Source: Lobulomyces angularis (lineage: Eukaryota; Chytridiomycota; Chytridiomycetes; Lobulomycetales; Lobulomycetaceae). From it: a stretch of DNA of 32,750 nucleotides. How positions within the stretch are numbered: position 1 is the stretch's first letter; each line of letters starts with the position of its first letter. The position numbers and the translations under genes were made by a program. The notes beneath the pieces are model-generated. The model ran no database searches, was not told where the DNA came from, and was given only the letters and a program-made list of their open reading frames with translations. Of the stretch, positions 11,401 through 22,041 are shown piece after piece. The stretch is from the NCBI GenBank assembly GCA_027604685.1, contig JADHYX010000137.1, positions 18,849 to 51,598 of the forward strand. Reading direction: 5' to 3'.

Positions 11401-12023
11401 TTGTTGGGAAATTGTTGGAAGCAACGGTTCACCACAAGCTAGCTTCAGTAATACTTTAAGGTTTTTGGTTAAAGAATTCGATATTAATTCTGGTGAAGTT
11501 GACGAAGAAGGTTATGAAGACGAATATTTGGTAAATAAAGTTTTTTTTTATTTTTATTTTATTAATATTTTTTTTTTTATTTTTTTTTAAAGTTGGAAGA
11601 TGTGGATGTTACATTAGCTGATTACTTCCAACCATTATATTTGTCAGATTTTAGAAAAAGTTGGGAAGAGGCTGGTTCACAAAATGAAGTAATTGAAACA
11701 TATTCTCTAACAGCTGTTCAAAGTATCAAAGGTAGCAATTTTTAAAATAAATCGCATTTTTTATTTGAATTTTATATATTGTAGCTGCTGTTTCAACTGT
11801 CATTGATCTATTGGGAATGCAACCCAACGAACAGACACAACATGTTAAAGAAAAAGCAACTACACATACATTAATTTTAAGTGGAACTTATTTTATTGGG
11901 TTAATAAACTGTTTTGTAAGATGTCGATGTGCCTTTGATCCATCATCTGGTGTCACTATGGAACTAACTGCAAGAAGTAATAATAGAAATGTTAATGAGA
12001 AAATTGTTAATTGTATCTCATAA
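8439..12023 (+). CDS. SEC21: Coatomer subunit gamma (COPI coat)
   Basis: Fourteen exons join in frame to 901 residues: 8439-8554, 8670-8778, 8850-9008, 9094-9295, 9351-9507, 9561-9864, 9942-10194, 10242-10482, 10562-10659, 10714-10848, 10915-11183, 11246-11530, 11593-11731, 11785-12023. It matches gamma-COP throughout. An N-terminal adaptin-like HEAT solenoid includes [37 protein letters not shown] and [17 protein letters not shown] short Pro/Ala-rich linker follows near 600-640, then the C-terminal appendage ending in THTLILSG and a basic, Asn-rich tail. Gamma-COP forms the F-subcomplex with beta, delta and zeta, binds ARF1 and cargo, and acts in retrograde Golgi-to-ER transport. Length is close to the usual 870-930 residues, and nothing is missing. 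Confidence 0.96.
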
Positions 12024-12180
12024 AATGTCATTATCACCATTATAATTTTTTATATATATGTGTATCAACTACCACTAGTTGTCTATATATGGATATTCTA
12101 CTATAATACACTTATAAATTTTGGTAGTTTTTTTTCCTCTATTTTATTTCTTTTTTTTTTATATATATTTTTTTTTATTT

Positions 12181-12190
12181 NNNNNNNNNN
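12181..12190. other. Assembly gap (10 N)
   Basis: Ten N bases inside long T and A homopolymers between the 3' ends of the coatomer gamma and PGK genes. The size is probably nominal. Confidence 0.98.
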
Positions 12191-12302
12191 TAAAAAAAAA
12201 AACAAAAAAACAAAAAAAGGAATAGTAATAATACTAAAAAAAAAAAAAAAAAAAATACTACTAAAAATCACGGTGAAAAAAATAATCATATTTTATTTGT
12301 AT

Positions 12303-14140
12303 TTATTTGCTAGAAAGAGCGGCGACACCTGGTAATTCTTTACCTTCAAGTAGTTCTAAAGAGGCACCACCACCAGTAGAAACATGACTTAATTTATCAT
12401 CTTTTCCCCATTTAGCAGCAGCAGTTGCTTAAAAGTAAAAAAAACAAACAAAATTAGATTAAAGATAAACAATTAAAAAAAAAAGAAAAATTTACCAGTG
12501 TCACCGCCTCCAACAATACTGGTAGCACCAGAAGCAGTAGCCTGCACAACTGCATCAAGTAAACTTCTGGTTCCTTTTTCAAATTTTTCAAATTCAAATA
12601 CTCCTGCAGGTCCATTCCTAAACATGTGTTGTTTTAAAAAAACTAATTCTTATTTTATAACTGTTTACCAAAGTATCATTTTTGATTCCAAAACAACTTT
12701 AGTAAAAATTTCATTTGATTTAGGACCACAATCTAATCCCATCCATCCACTATTTTTAATTTTTTGGATATTGAAAAAAAAACTTTATTATTTTTTACCT
12801 AGGTATGCCATCTTCAGCAGTAGCAACACCTGTGTTTGCATTTTTATCAAATTTATCAGCTGTGATAAAGTCAACCGGAAAGTAAAGCTTTACGTCTTTT
12901 GACTTTGCCTTTTCAACAAGTTTTTGTACAATTTTTGATCCTTCTTCGTCAAATAATGAGCTACCAATGTCAACTCCATTTAGAACTTTAATAAAGGTGA
13001 AAGCCATACCACCTGAAAGAAAAAAAATTTTATTATGAAGTTACAATTCAGTTAAAAATCAAAATTTTAGGTTTTTATCCACATACCACCAATAATCATC
13101 GAGTTTACTTTATCAAGTAGATTATCAATCAATTGAATTTTATCAGAAACTTTGGCCCTAATAAATTTACATCAATTTATATCCATTTTTATAATTTACC
13201 CTCCTAAAATTGCAAGGAAAGGTCTATCTGGCGATTCTAAAGCCTTGGCAAAAAAATCTAGCTCTTTTTTCATTAAAAATCCAGCAGCCTTAACTGGTAA
13301 ATTAACACCCACCATTGATCTAAAGGAAGGTTGAAAATTTTTTTATTCTTCATTTTTTAAAATTTTTTACGAGTGAGCACGATGGGCGGTACCAAAAGCG
13401 TCATTAATGTATACATCCCCTAATTTTGAAAGAGAATTTCTGAAATTTTCAATATCACTTTTATCAGCTTTGATTTTCTTTCCGTCAGCATCTACACCTT
13501 TACCTTCCTCTTCTAAATGGAATCGTAAATTTTCCAACAAAATTATTTCTTCATTGTTTGCTTGTGCACAGTGTTCTTCAGTTTCCTTTCCAACACAGTC
13601 ATTTAAAAATGTTACAGGTTTTGATAATAAACGGCTTAATTCTTCTTGAACTGGCTTCAAAGAATACTTTGAAACGACTCTACCCTCTGGTCTACCTGAA
13701 AAACATTTTTATTGGAAAGCACTTTGTAAGATTTTATTTATCCATAGATTTATAATATATTTTTGAAAAACCATGTTTGAAGAGTGATAAAGTGAGAAGA
13801 AAAAAAGGGGGGAGTGTTTTAAAATTTTTACCCAAGTGACTCATTAATACCACCGATTTAGGTTTCTTTTCTAAAACGTATTTAATAGTAGGTAATGCAG
13901 CAGTGATTCTTTGGTTGTTTGAAATTTTTCCATCAGCAAATGGGACATTAAAGTCTACACTAGTTGCAGTAGAAAAAAAAAAAAGTATAAATGGAGCTGT
14001 TACAAAATGTATGAGGTATAAAAAGAAAAACTCCTCCTTATATATATCAATAAGAAAGTTAACTTATGGTATACTTACCGTATAAGAACTCTTTTATTTG
14101 TCAAATCGACCTGAGAAACTCCTAATTTTGATGAAAGCAT
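12303..14140 (-). CDS. PGK1: Phosphoglycerate kinase
   Basis: Nine exons (14140-14079, 13959-13832, 13695-13371, 13319-13200, 13157-13087, 13012-12799, 12749-12669, 12617-12496, 12427-12303) join in frame to 415 residues, the normal PGK length. Family hallmarks are intact: RVLIRVDFNVP near residues 17-27, [21 protein letters not shown], the [13 protein letters not shown] segment, GGAKVSDK, GGGMAFTF, the [11 protein letters not shown] loop and the nucleotide-binding GGGDTATAA. It transfers phosphate from 1,3-bisphosphoglycerate to ADP in glycolysis. No N-terminal extension is present, so it should be cytosolic. It is divergently arranged with the DEAD-box gene across only 153 bp. The start is the only ATG before [11 protein letters not shown]. 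Confidence 0.97.
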
Positions 14141-14293
14141 TTTCCTATTTTTTAAAAATAAACTGATCTCGTTAATTATCTAAAAATTTCTAAAAGAATC
14201 GTATTTATATTATTTTATTTTTTTTGGTGATCTAAATTATGATAGTTAAGTTACCTTATTTTTTGATATTTTTTTATTTTTTTTTTTTTTTAA
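14141..14293. promoter_or_regulatory. Shared divergent promoter region of PGK and the DEAD-box gene
   Basis: Only 153 bp separate the start codons of the minus-strand PGK and the plus-strand helicase, so both 5' UTRs and promoters must lie here. The stretch is T-rich near the helicase start. I see no clear TATA box on either strand. Confidence 0.55.
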
Positions 14294-16532
14294 ATGTGGA
14301 TGAAACATAAAGAATTATTACCAGTTCTAAAGATTTCATCTCTGCTCTCATCAAATTCTTGTATCTTACTTTCAAAGCGATGTTTACTGCAGCTCTCTTC
14401 TGTAAAAGGTGTTGGTAGTTCTGTGTGTCCTAAAACCTTTTCTGTTAACTTCTCTACCATTTCCGAAGTACATAAAGAAAAAAAAATTGCTAAAAAATTG
14501 AACCCAATTTCAAATGACTTTTCTTCTTTAGATTTAATGGATCCTATTCAAGAATCTTTAAATAAAGTTTTCAAATTTGAAAAAATGGTAGGGTGTCAAC
14601 AACCTGTACTGTCCAGTTTACCTACAGCCGAGGATATGCTAGTCAAAGCAAAAACGGGTAATTGCATAGAATAATTGTTTTTTGTTCATGTGAATTTATT
14701 ATTACATAGGAACTGGAAAAACTGTTGCATTTTTAGTTGCAGCATTGGAAAAGTTAAAAAATAATTCTCCGAACACATGGAACGCAGTTTTAGCAGGAAG
14801 ACACAAAGTTTCTATTTTAATCATTGCACCAACTAGAGAACTGGCAATTCAAATTCTAGCTGAAAGCCAAAAAATTTGTAAATTTTTACCTCTGAAGTCA
14901 GTGCTAATTTGTGGTGGTGAAATGAAAAGGCCACAAATTAACAATTTAACGAAGCAAAGATGTGACATAGTAGTAGCAACACCTGGGAGATTGCTCGATA
15001 TAATGCACAGTAATGAAGTTATGAAAACAATTTTTTCAAAAACGAGAATAGTAAGTATTTAAATTTTTAATTAACAAAAAAAACTCTATGCCTGAATTTT
15101 TTGGTTTCAGTTGTAAATTTTTCTTTCTTTACTTTTTTTTAACAAAAAAAATAAAAAATCTTATTGCATCTATTTAGCTTATTTTAGATGAGGCTGACAG
15201 ATTATTAGAATTGGGTTTTAAAGAAGAAATGGAAAAGATAATGACGTTTTTACCTACAAAAGAAAGGGAAACTTTATTATTTTCAGCAACTTTGAACAAA
15301 GAAACGAAACATGTAGCTGCATCCACATTAAAAAAAAATTATCTGCGTACTTACATTATTCTTTAGATTTTTTGAAATTTAAATTGTTAAATTTTTTTTA
15401 TTTAAAGACATAGATTGTATTCCTGAAAATGAAGTGGAATCACATCATCAAATAAGACAATCATATATCATATCCCCTTTTAGCCAGCAACTTCCATTAA
15501 TTTTGGATATTATAAGAAAGAGTAAAGAGTCGAATCGTAAATAATATTTGAATAAAGTCCATATTTCCTAAACGTTATTTTTTAGCCTTGTCCAAAATTA
15601 TAGTTTTTTTTCCAACCGCTAATATGGTTGGTTATTTTAGTCAAGTTTTTAATGCAATTATTGGTTTGGAAATTATTGAGCTTCATTCTAGATTAAACCA
15701 GATACAAAGAGTTGGAGCAAGCAAGAATTTTAGGGCGGCCATTGGTGGAATTTTATTTACTACTGATGTTTCTGCAAGAGGTATCGATTATCCAGATGTC
15801 ACTTTAATATTGCAAGTTGGAATTCCAATAACTCGTGACCTGTACATTCACCGGTAAAATTAACACAAGAAAATTTAATATAATATTTTGTTCAGAGTAG
15901 GGAGAACAGGTAGAGCTGGAAAAGATGGAGAAGCTATAATGATATTATCCCCTTATGAAAAACCGTTTTTAAAAGAATTAAATAATCTAAATGTTAAGGA
16001 AGATGTAAGACACAGTCCTGTTTTTTCCGCTTCCAAGAAGGAGAACATTGCAAAACTTCAAAGTATTATTAGAAAAGCTCCTAAACAGGAATCTATGGAA
16101 TGTTTCTTTACCTGGGTTGGATATAGTAATGTCAAAATTGAAATTTTAATAAAAAAATTATTTTTTGTCAAACTAACTTAGTGAGAGGAATTTTTGGAAA
16201 GCATAAATTAGATTATGAAAAAATTAATGCTGCCTCCTCAGAATTCGCAAAACATATGCTAGGTATAGCATCACCTCCAACCATAAAGTAAGTAGATAGA
16301 AATTTTTAAAGCTTTTAATTTAGTTTTTTTCCTTTGTAGTAAAGAAACTGACCAGAAAACAAGGTTGCATAACTTGAATGAAGAAAAAACCAATGTTAAC
16401 ATTTCTGATGAAACTGGTACAATGGAAGGAGGTAGGAATACGGTGCAGACTAGAGGTAGCCCTAAAAGTAGTAGCTTTAAGGTGAGAAAATCCACAAATA
16501 GGATTGCAAGTAAAGTTAATGGGAGAAATTAA
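14294..16532 (+). CDS. Mitochondrial DEAD-box RNA helicase, MSS116/CYT-19 type
   Basis: Eight exons (14294-14657, 14710-15050, 15178-15346, 15408-15536, 15586-15853, 15896-16125, 16182-16287, 16340-16532) join in frame to 599 residues. Motifs: AKTGTGKT (119-126), [23 protein letters not shown] (DEAD at 239-242), SATL, the [12 protein letters not shown] segment and [10 protein letters not shown] (423-432). The region around the core follows yeast MSS116, including the long gap after SATL and a post-core helical extension with a basic, Ser-rich tail. The N-terminus is rich in Ser, Leu, Lys and Arg and poor in acidic residues, as in a transit peptide. MSS116 relatives help fold mitochondrial group I and II introns and other RNAs, so a mitochondrial genome with structured RNA is implied. 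Paralogue assignment is by similarity only. Confidence 0.9.
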
Positions 16533-16851
16533 TTGAAAAGGTGCAATAATATGCATAATATCTAGCTTATTTTTATTTATTTAAAATAGTTTGGTCTTCG
16601 TTAATTTATTTTGTAATTTTTTATTTAATGCAATTTTTGTTTTAATAATCCGATAAATTTGTAATATTTAAGTCTCTCTACAAAGTTATTTTTAAGTTTC
16701 TTTCGCTTTCATCAATATCATTTGACTCTAAATAATTAGCTTGTTATGCAGTAAGCTATATGTAGTTGACACTTAAAAAAAAGTAAACATTAAAAAAAAA
16801 AAAAATTATTAAAAAAAAAATTATTAAAAAAAAAAATATTTACTCGCCTTA
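16533..16851. other. Intergenic, no gene seen
   Basis: AT-rich 3' flank of the helicase and 5' flank of the small membrane-protein gene. It has A-tract repeats near 16790-16840 and no supported feature. Confidence 0.5.
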
Positions 16852-17369
16852 ATGATTAAGTCAATCTCGACTTCCATATTCAGATCAAATATACCATTAA
16901 CGAAGCAAGTCGTTAGAAGTTTTAGAAAGGAAGCATTTGGTGAAACTCCTAGACCATCAAATTATTTTCATGAACATCCAAAATTTCCTAAAATTAAAGT
17001 AAATAAAAAAAAAAAAAAATGAATACGAAGACAAGAACTAGAAAAAAGAAAAAATGCAAATAATATTTTATCATTTTTTATTTTTTTTTTTTAGGAACAA
17101 CGAAAATGGAGATGGATTTGTTTTAGTGCTGGATGTGCACTATCCATATTTTATCTTTGGATGTTAACACCAGTAACATATATATATATATCTATATATT
17201 TCAATTAATCTTTTAATTTGTTTTCTTGTAGTCATTATTAATTGCAAACAAAAGTAAAAAACGACATGAAAAACTGTGGCTGGATGCTGAAAGAAAAGAA
17301 CGAGAGAAATTGATTGCAAGTGGTCAACAAGTTCCTAAAAATATAATAGTTTATCCTTCAATAGATTAA
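16852..17369 (+). CDS. Small single-TM protein, probably mitochondrial
   Basis: Three exons (16852-16998, 17095-17172, 17232-17369) join in phase 0 to a 120-residue protein. It is absent from simple ORF lists because each exon is short. The first 30 residues lack acidic residues and carry Lys, Arg and Ser, like a mitochondrial presequence. One hydrophobic helix lies near residues 54-73 (WICFSAGCALSIFYLWML), followed by a charged, helical tail with KKRHEKLWLDAERKEREK. The layout is that of an inner-membrane accessory subunit of a respiratory complex or a small import/assembly factor. I do not recognise the exact family. Confidence 0.65.
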
Positions 17370-17920
17370 ATAGTAATTTAAAAAAAAAAAAAAAAAAGCT
17401 CATTCAAATATTTAAATTTTAACAATAAAAAGAAGATTTTTAATTATTATTTTCTTTCGTTTTTCTTTTTTTTTTTTTTTACTATTAAAATTTTTAACAT
17501 TTTTTTTTATTTTTTTTATATAACTTGCATTTTAAAAAATTCAAAAATAACAACTTATACTTTTATTTTAAGCAATTTTATTGATTTACATGTTTCATTT
17601 ATAACAAAAATTTTACTCTTTCTTTTTTAAAATTTTAAGAACAACAACAACTTCAAACGAATCTAATACCAACCAACATATAAACCAACGATTAATTACA
17701 AGCTCAAGATATTAAGTGGTTTAGTTTACTCTTTTTTTAAAATATTTTAATTTAATGTTAGATTTAAGAAAAACAATGTTAAAACACCGAACACTTCGGA
17801 GTTCAAAAAAGAAAAAGAAATTTTTTTTTTTTAACTTACTTTTTTTAGATTTAATAGAAAAGAGAGTAAACTTTTTTAAGAAATTAGAAGGAAAATTAAA
17901 AAAAAAAAAAAAACTCCTTT
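17370..17920. other. Intergenic, homopolymer-rich, 5' flank of CEP164
   Basis: Long A and T runs. A 67-codon frame at 17755-17958 overlaps the CEP164 start in another frame and is lysine- and phenylalanine-rich because of homopolymers; I treat it as chance or 5' UTR. Nothing else is supported. Confidence 0.5.
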
Positions 17921-20900
17921 ATGTCAACTCAACAGACTGTTTTAGAAGAGGAGTTTGATGAAAATTATGAACCAACTGAAGAAGGTAATTGGAACAAATA
18001 AAAAGTTTTTTTTTTTTTTTTGAAGTTTTATATTTTTTTTTTTTTAATTTGAAATTAATAAAATTAGAAATTTTGGAATATGCAAAATTTATTGGTATAG
18101 ATCCTATAGAGGAAGAAGAACTTCTCTGGATTGCCAGAGAATCCCTTAAAGCACCATTGCCTGAAAATTGGAAACCATGGTATATTTGTTTTAAATCTAT
18201 TATTTTAATCATTTAACGTTATTAATTTTTTTTTTTTAATTACAGTCAAACTGAAGATGGAAATATTTATTATTTTAATTTTATTACTGGTGAAAGTATC
18301 TGGGATCATCCTTGCGATGAGCATTACAAAAAGCTTTATGAAACTGAAAAGGAAAAACTATTTAAAAAAAAGAAAGTAAGTTTTTTATTTTTTAATATTT
18401 TTTATTTATTGTAGTATATTTTTTATCTTTTTATTATAAAAAAAATTAATTCCATGTTTTAGTCCGAGGGAAATAATAACAACCCTGCATCACTGACACC
18501 AATTGGAGTTAAGTCTTTACCCACAAATCTTATGGAGCTGAAAACTCTTTTACCGAAAACAGAAAGTGAAAGAAAACCTGTTGATTTAAAAAATGACTTT
18601 AACGATTCCAAATCTACTTCTTCCTCCTCCTCTTCCTCTTCCTCTTCGATATCAATCAATAAAGATCGAAGAACTAAATATTTATCCAGTTCAAAATTGG
18701 CTTCTATACCTTCACTTCCTGCTTCTCAAAGAAATTCTCTGGATCCAAATGTAAAAAAAATTAAAAAAATCATAAACCTTAGCGCAGAATATTTCAATTT
18801 TTTCTTTTATATATCATTGATTTTTGAAATTTAAAATGAAAAAAAATTTTATTACAACTTTTATTTTTATTTTTTTTTAGGTGAACTTGTCTCCTATTCC
18901 AAAAGACATAAACCTCAATGCATCTACCATTGAAAAAGGCGAATTGAATAAACTTAGCTCGGTTAAAAAATTAGCATCAGAGGAACAAGCTGCTTTGAAA
19001 GCGTTGGAGACCAAATTAAAAGAAGCACAATTAAAGTCAAAAAATGATTTGCACAGTTTAGAACTGTCGCATGAAAAGGAGGTTGCAGATTTGAGGCTAA
19101 AATACAAAAAAGATGTAGAGGATATCAATAAAAGTGGTAAAAAGAAATGAAAGGAAGCAACAACAAATTTTTTTTTTTTTTTAAATTATTATAAAAATAG
19201 GAAAAAAGGAAATTAGTGACTTGGAAAGAAATTTTGAAACAGAAAAGATTAAATTAAAAACCAAGCAGTCTAGTGAGATTTCAAAGTTATTAGAAGACCA
19301 AAAAGTTAAAATTACTGAAATTGTAAAGCAACACCAGAATCGAATAAAAGAAGAAACTGATAAAAACGAGAAGCTTTTAAATGAAACGAAATTAAAGTAC
19401 AAAACACAGTTGGAAGAAGTGAAGGTGAAGGCAGAAAAAGAACTCGAAGAAACTAAAGAAATCTTGGAAAAGCAAAATGAAAAAAGTTTGGATGAGCAAA
19501 AAAAAAAGTTTAAGAGCGAATTTGATCTCATTAAAAAAGAGCAGTACAATGAGCGCTTGTCAGTTGTTGGTGAACACCGAAAAGAAATGGAACAGTTAAA
19601 AAGAGATGGGGGAGAATCCGTAGAAGAAAAAAAAAAAATTGATGAAGATTTTAGATTATTCGAACAGGAAAAAAAAAATTTAGAAAAAAGTAAGCAAGAC
19701 TTGGAAAAGAGCTTTGCTACTCATGCTGAAGAAAAATCACTCTTTGAAAAATCCAAATCAGAATTAAAAAAATATACTAATTTATTGGATGAAGAAAAAA
19801 AAATGTTACAAAAGCAGGAGTTAGATATGAAACGGCTAAAAGAGCAACAAGAAGCGGAACAAGATCAGCTACTAAAAAAAGAAAGCCTTTTAGAAGAAAA
19901 AAAGTTAAAGTTAAAAGAGGAGAATGAAAAGTTTGAGTTAAATTTGAAAAATTTGCAAGAAAAAAACTTACAACTGGGGGAAGAAAACAAAAAAATTGAA
20001 ATTAAAAGTAAAAATTTGTACGAGCAAACTGAAAATTTGAATATAAACGACAAAAGTAGAATTGAGATATTAGAAGAAAAAGCCCAGCTAGAAGAGCTAG
20101 AAAATCTTAACAGATTGATTTCAGAAAAAAAGCTAGCATTAGAAAAAGAAAGAAGGGAATTAGAGATTGAAGCAGAAAATTTAAGTAAATTAAAGGAAAC
20201 TTTACAGCAAGAAAAAAATATTATAAAAGATTTAAAGGTTGAACAGGAGCAAAAAAAATATAATTTGGAAACTAGTGGAATTGATGACAGCGATACCAAA
20301 TTAAAAATTGATACTTTGAAGAGGTTAAAAGAATTAGAAACTTTACAGGATACCTTCAGATTAAAATTAAAGGAATTCTCTTTACCAATCAAAGAAGAAC
20401 CCAATAAAAGTTTTGGTGAATTTAAGGTAGACAGCGATGAAGAAAGCGCTTCTGATTATGTCCGTAAGTACCATCTTAACCTTCTTTTATTATTCATTTA
20501 TTTTTATTTTTTTATTTTATAGACTACAGAAACAATAAAAAAAATATATCAAATAAAAAAAAAGAAAAAGTTTTTGAAGAGTTAAGCGTTTCAGATAATG
20601 ATAGTAGCGTGGTTGATAACAAGTATATTACAAAAACCAGAGACATAGGTAATTCTGATTCAGAAAGGTAAATATTATATATATTTATTTTACTTTTTTT
20701 TTTTTTTAATTTCTTTTAAAAATTAATTAATTACCTATTTCTTTCGAAGTTCTCACGCACCAGCAAGTCCTACCACATTATTAAAAAGAAAAATTAAAAA
20801 AGAGGAAAATCAATTAAAATTAGCAAAAGAAAGTTTAAAAGAGGAAAAAGTCTCTTTAAAGACTAAAAAAGAAGAGTTAAAGTCTACTAGAATCAAATTT

Positions 20901-21688
20901 AAGTCTGACATTGACGAAATTACAAAAGTATGGTTACTATTTTTTTAATGTATTTTGTTAATTTTTTAAAAATATTAAAAAAAAAAAAAATAGAATTTGG
21001 ATAAAACTATAGAAGTACCATTTTTTAATAATAGCAAAGAATTTTTTAAATCTGAAAATGAAAACAAACAGAGAGGAAGTGGATACTTTGAATCTCACAA
21101 AAGTCTTCCAACTTTTTCCTCAATCGAAAGAGAATGGGTGGAAAAAGAGAATGAAAGGAATAGTTCCAACCGAAACTTGAATATTTCTTCTAATTACGCT
21201 GAGTCAGTTGACTCTATACCACAACATCACAAAGGCCACGCTCAATATGCGTTATCAGAAATTGAAGGTGAATTGTCGAAATTGTTAGGAACTCTAAAAA
21301 ATTCCAGAAGTTACATTTCAAAAAGTCCTACCAGGTACAAAAAAAAAAATAAAAAATTCAGAGTTTTAATAAATTCATTTAAAAATAATAAAAAAAATTT
21401 AAAATAATATTATTATTAAGGCCCACTTCATACATGGATGCTCAGATCAATTCAACTGAAAAACTTTATAACAAAAATAGTTTTCACGACTCTCAGATTT
21501 TACGAAAAAAAAGAGAAATGAACAACTTAGGAGGGTTAGGAAACGTGGGTGTCAGGAGTAAGGAAGGAAAGGATATGAGAAAGAGGGCATGGGAGATGAG
21601 TCAAGTAAGATCTAAGGCCACTATAGAAGATCATAACGCTTGGCTCCAAGATTTTAAATTAAAAAGTTTAGCACTTTTAAAAAATTAA
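17921..21688 (+). CDS. CEP164: CEP164 orthologue, centriolar distal appendage protein
   Basis: Ten exons (17921-17984, 18068-18179, 18246-18375, 18463-18750, 18881-19136, 19201-20463, 20523-20667, 20750-20927, 20994-21334, 21421-21688) join in frame to 1014 residues. The N-terminus is diagnostic: [20 protein letters not shown], then [18 protein letters not shown], then a WW domain (about 51-85) with [15 protein letters not shown] and [10 protein letters not shown]. This is the CEP164 N-terminal module that recruits TTBK2 in animals. A poly-Ser tract follows near residue 145, then a very long coiled coil (about 230-690) rich in E, K and L. The C-terminal third is charged and low-complexity, with a conserved-looking end near [12 protein letters not shown]. 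The protein is shorter than human CEP164 (about 1460). Its presence implies centrioles and a flagellum or cilium. Exon 6 contains A8-A10 runs where indel errors would break the frame. Confidence 0.95.
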
Positions 21689-22041
21689 AAATTTTTTTAT
21701 AGCTGTATTTTGTTTTCCTTTTTTTAAATAATGTATTGATTCAAATTTTAAGTATATATTTTTAAAAGTAATTTTTTTTACATTTTACCGTTCAATAAAA
21801 TCGGTTTAGATTTTATATGTTAATAATTAAAAGCTTGCTATGATTTCATTATCTATAGGAAGGTACGAACTTTATTTAAATTATAAATGCATTAAATTTA
21901 TTTACAATTTTTTTATTTTTATATTTATATTTTGCCATGAAAGAATACAAAGGATATATATATAAAAAAATATATTCAGCAAACAAAAAATAAAGTAAAT
22001 TTTCTTTATTAACTCTCACTACTCATCTCTAAACACAATAA
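21689..22041. other. Intergenic between convergent genes
   Basis: 3' flanks of CEP164 (+) and the bHLH/WW gene (-). Low complexity; no supported feature. Confidence 0.5.

Noticed and set aside
12060..12335. ORFs crossing the N run on both strands
   Set aside because: Made of homopolymers and unknown bases between two convergent genes.
19181..20404. Long minus-strand ORFs (122 and 179 codons), rich in Phe and Ser
   Set aside because: They are the reverse of the CEP164 coiled-coil exon; GAA/AAA-rich codons read backwards give TTC/TTT. No independent coding evidence.
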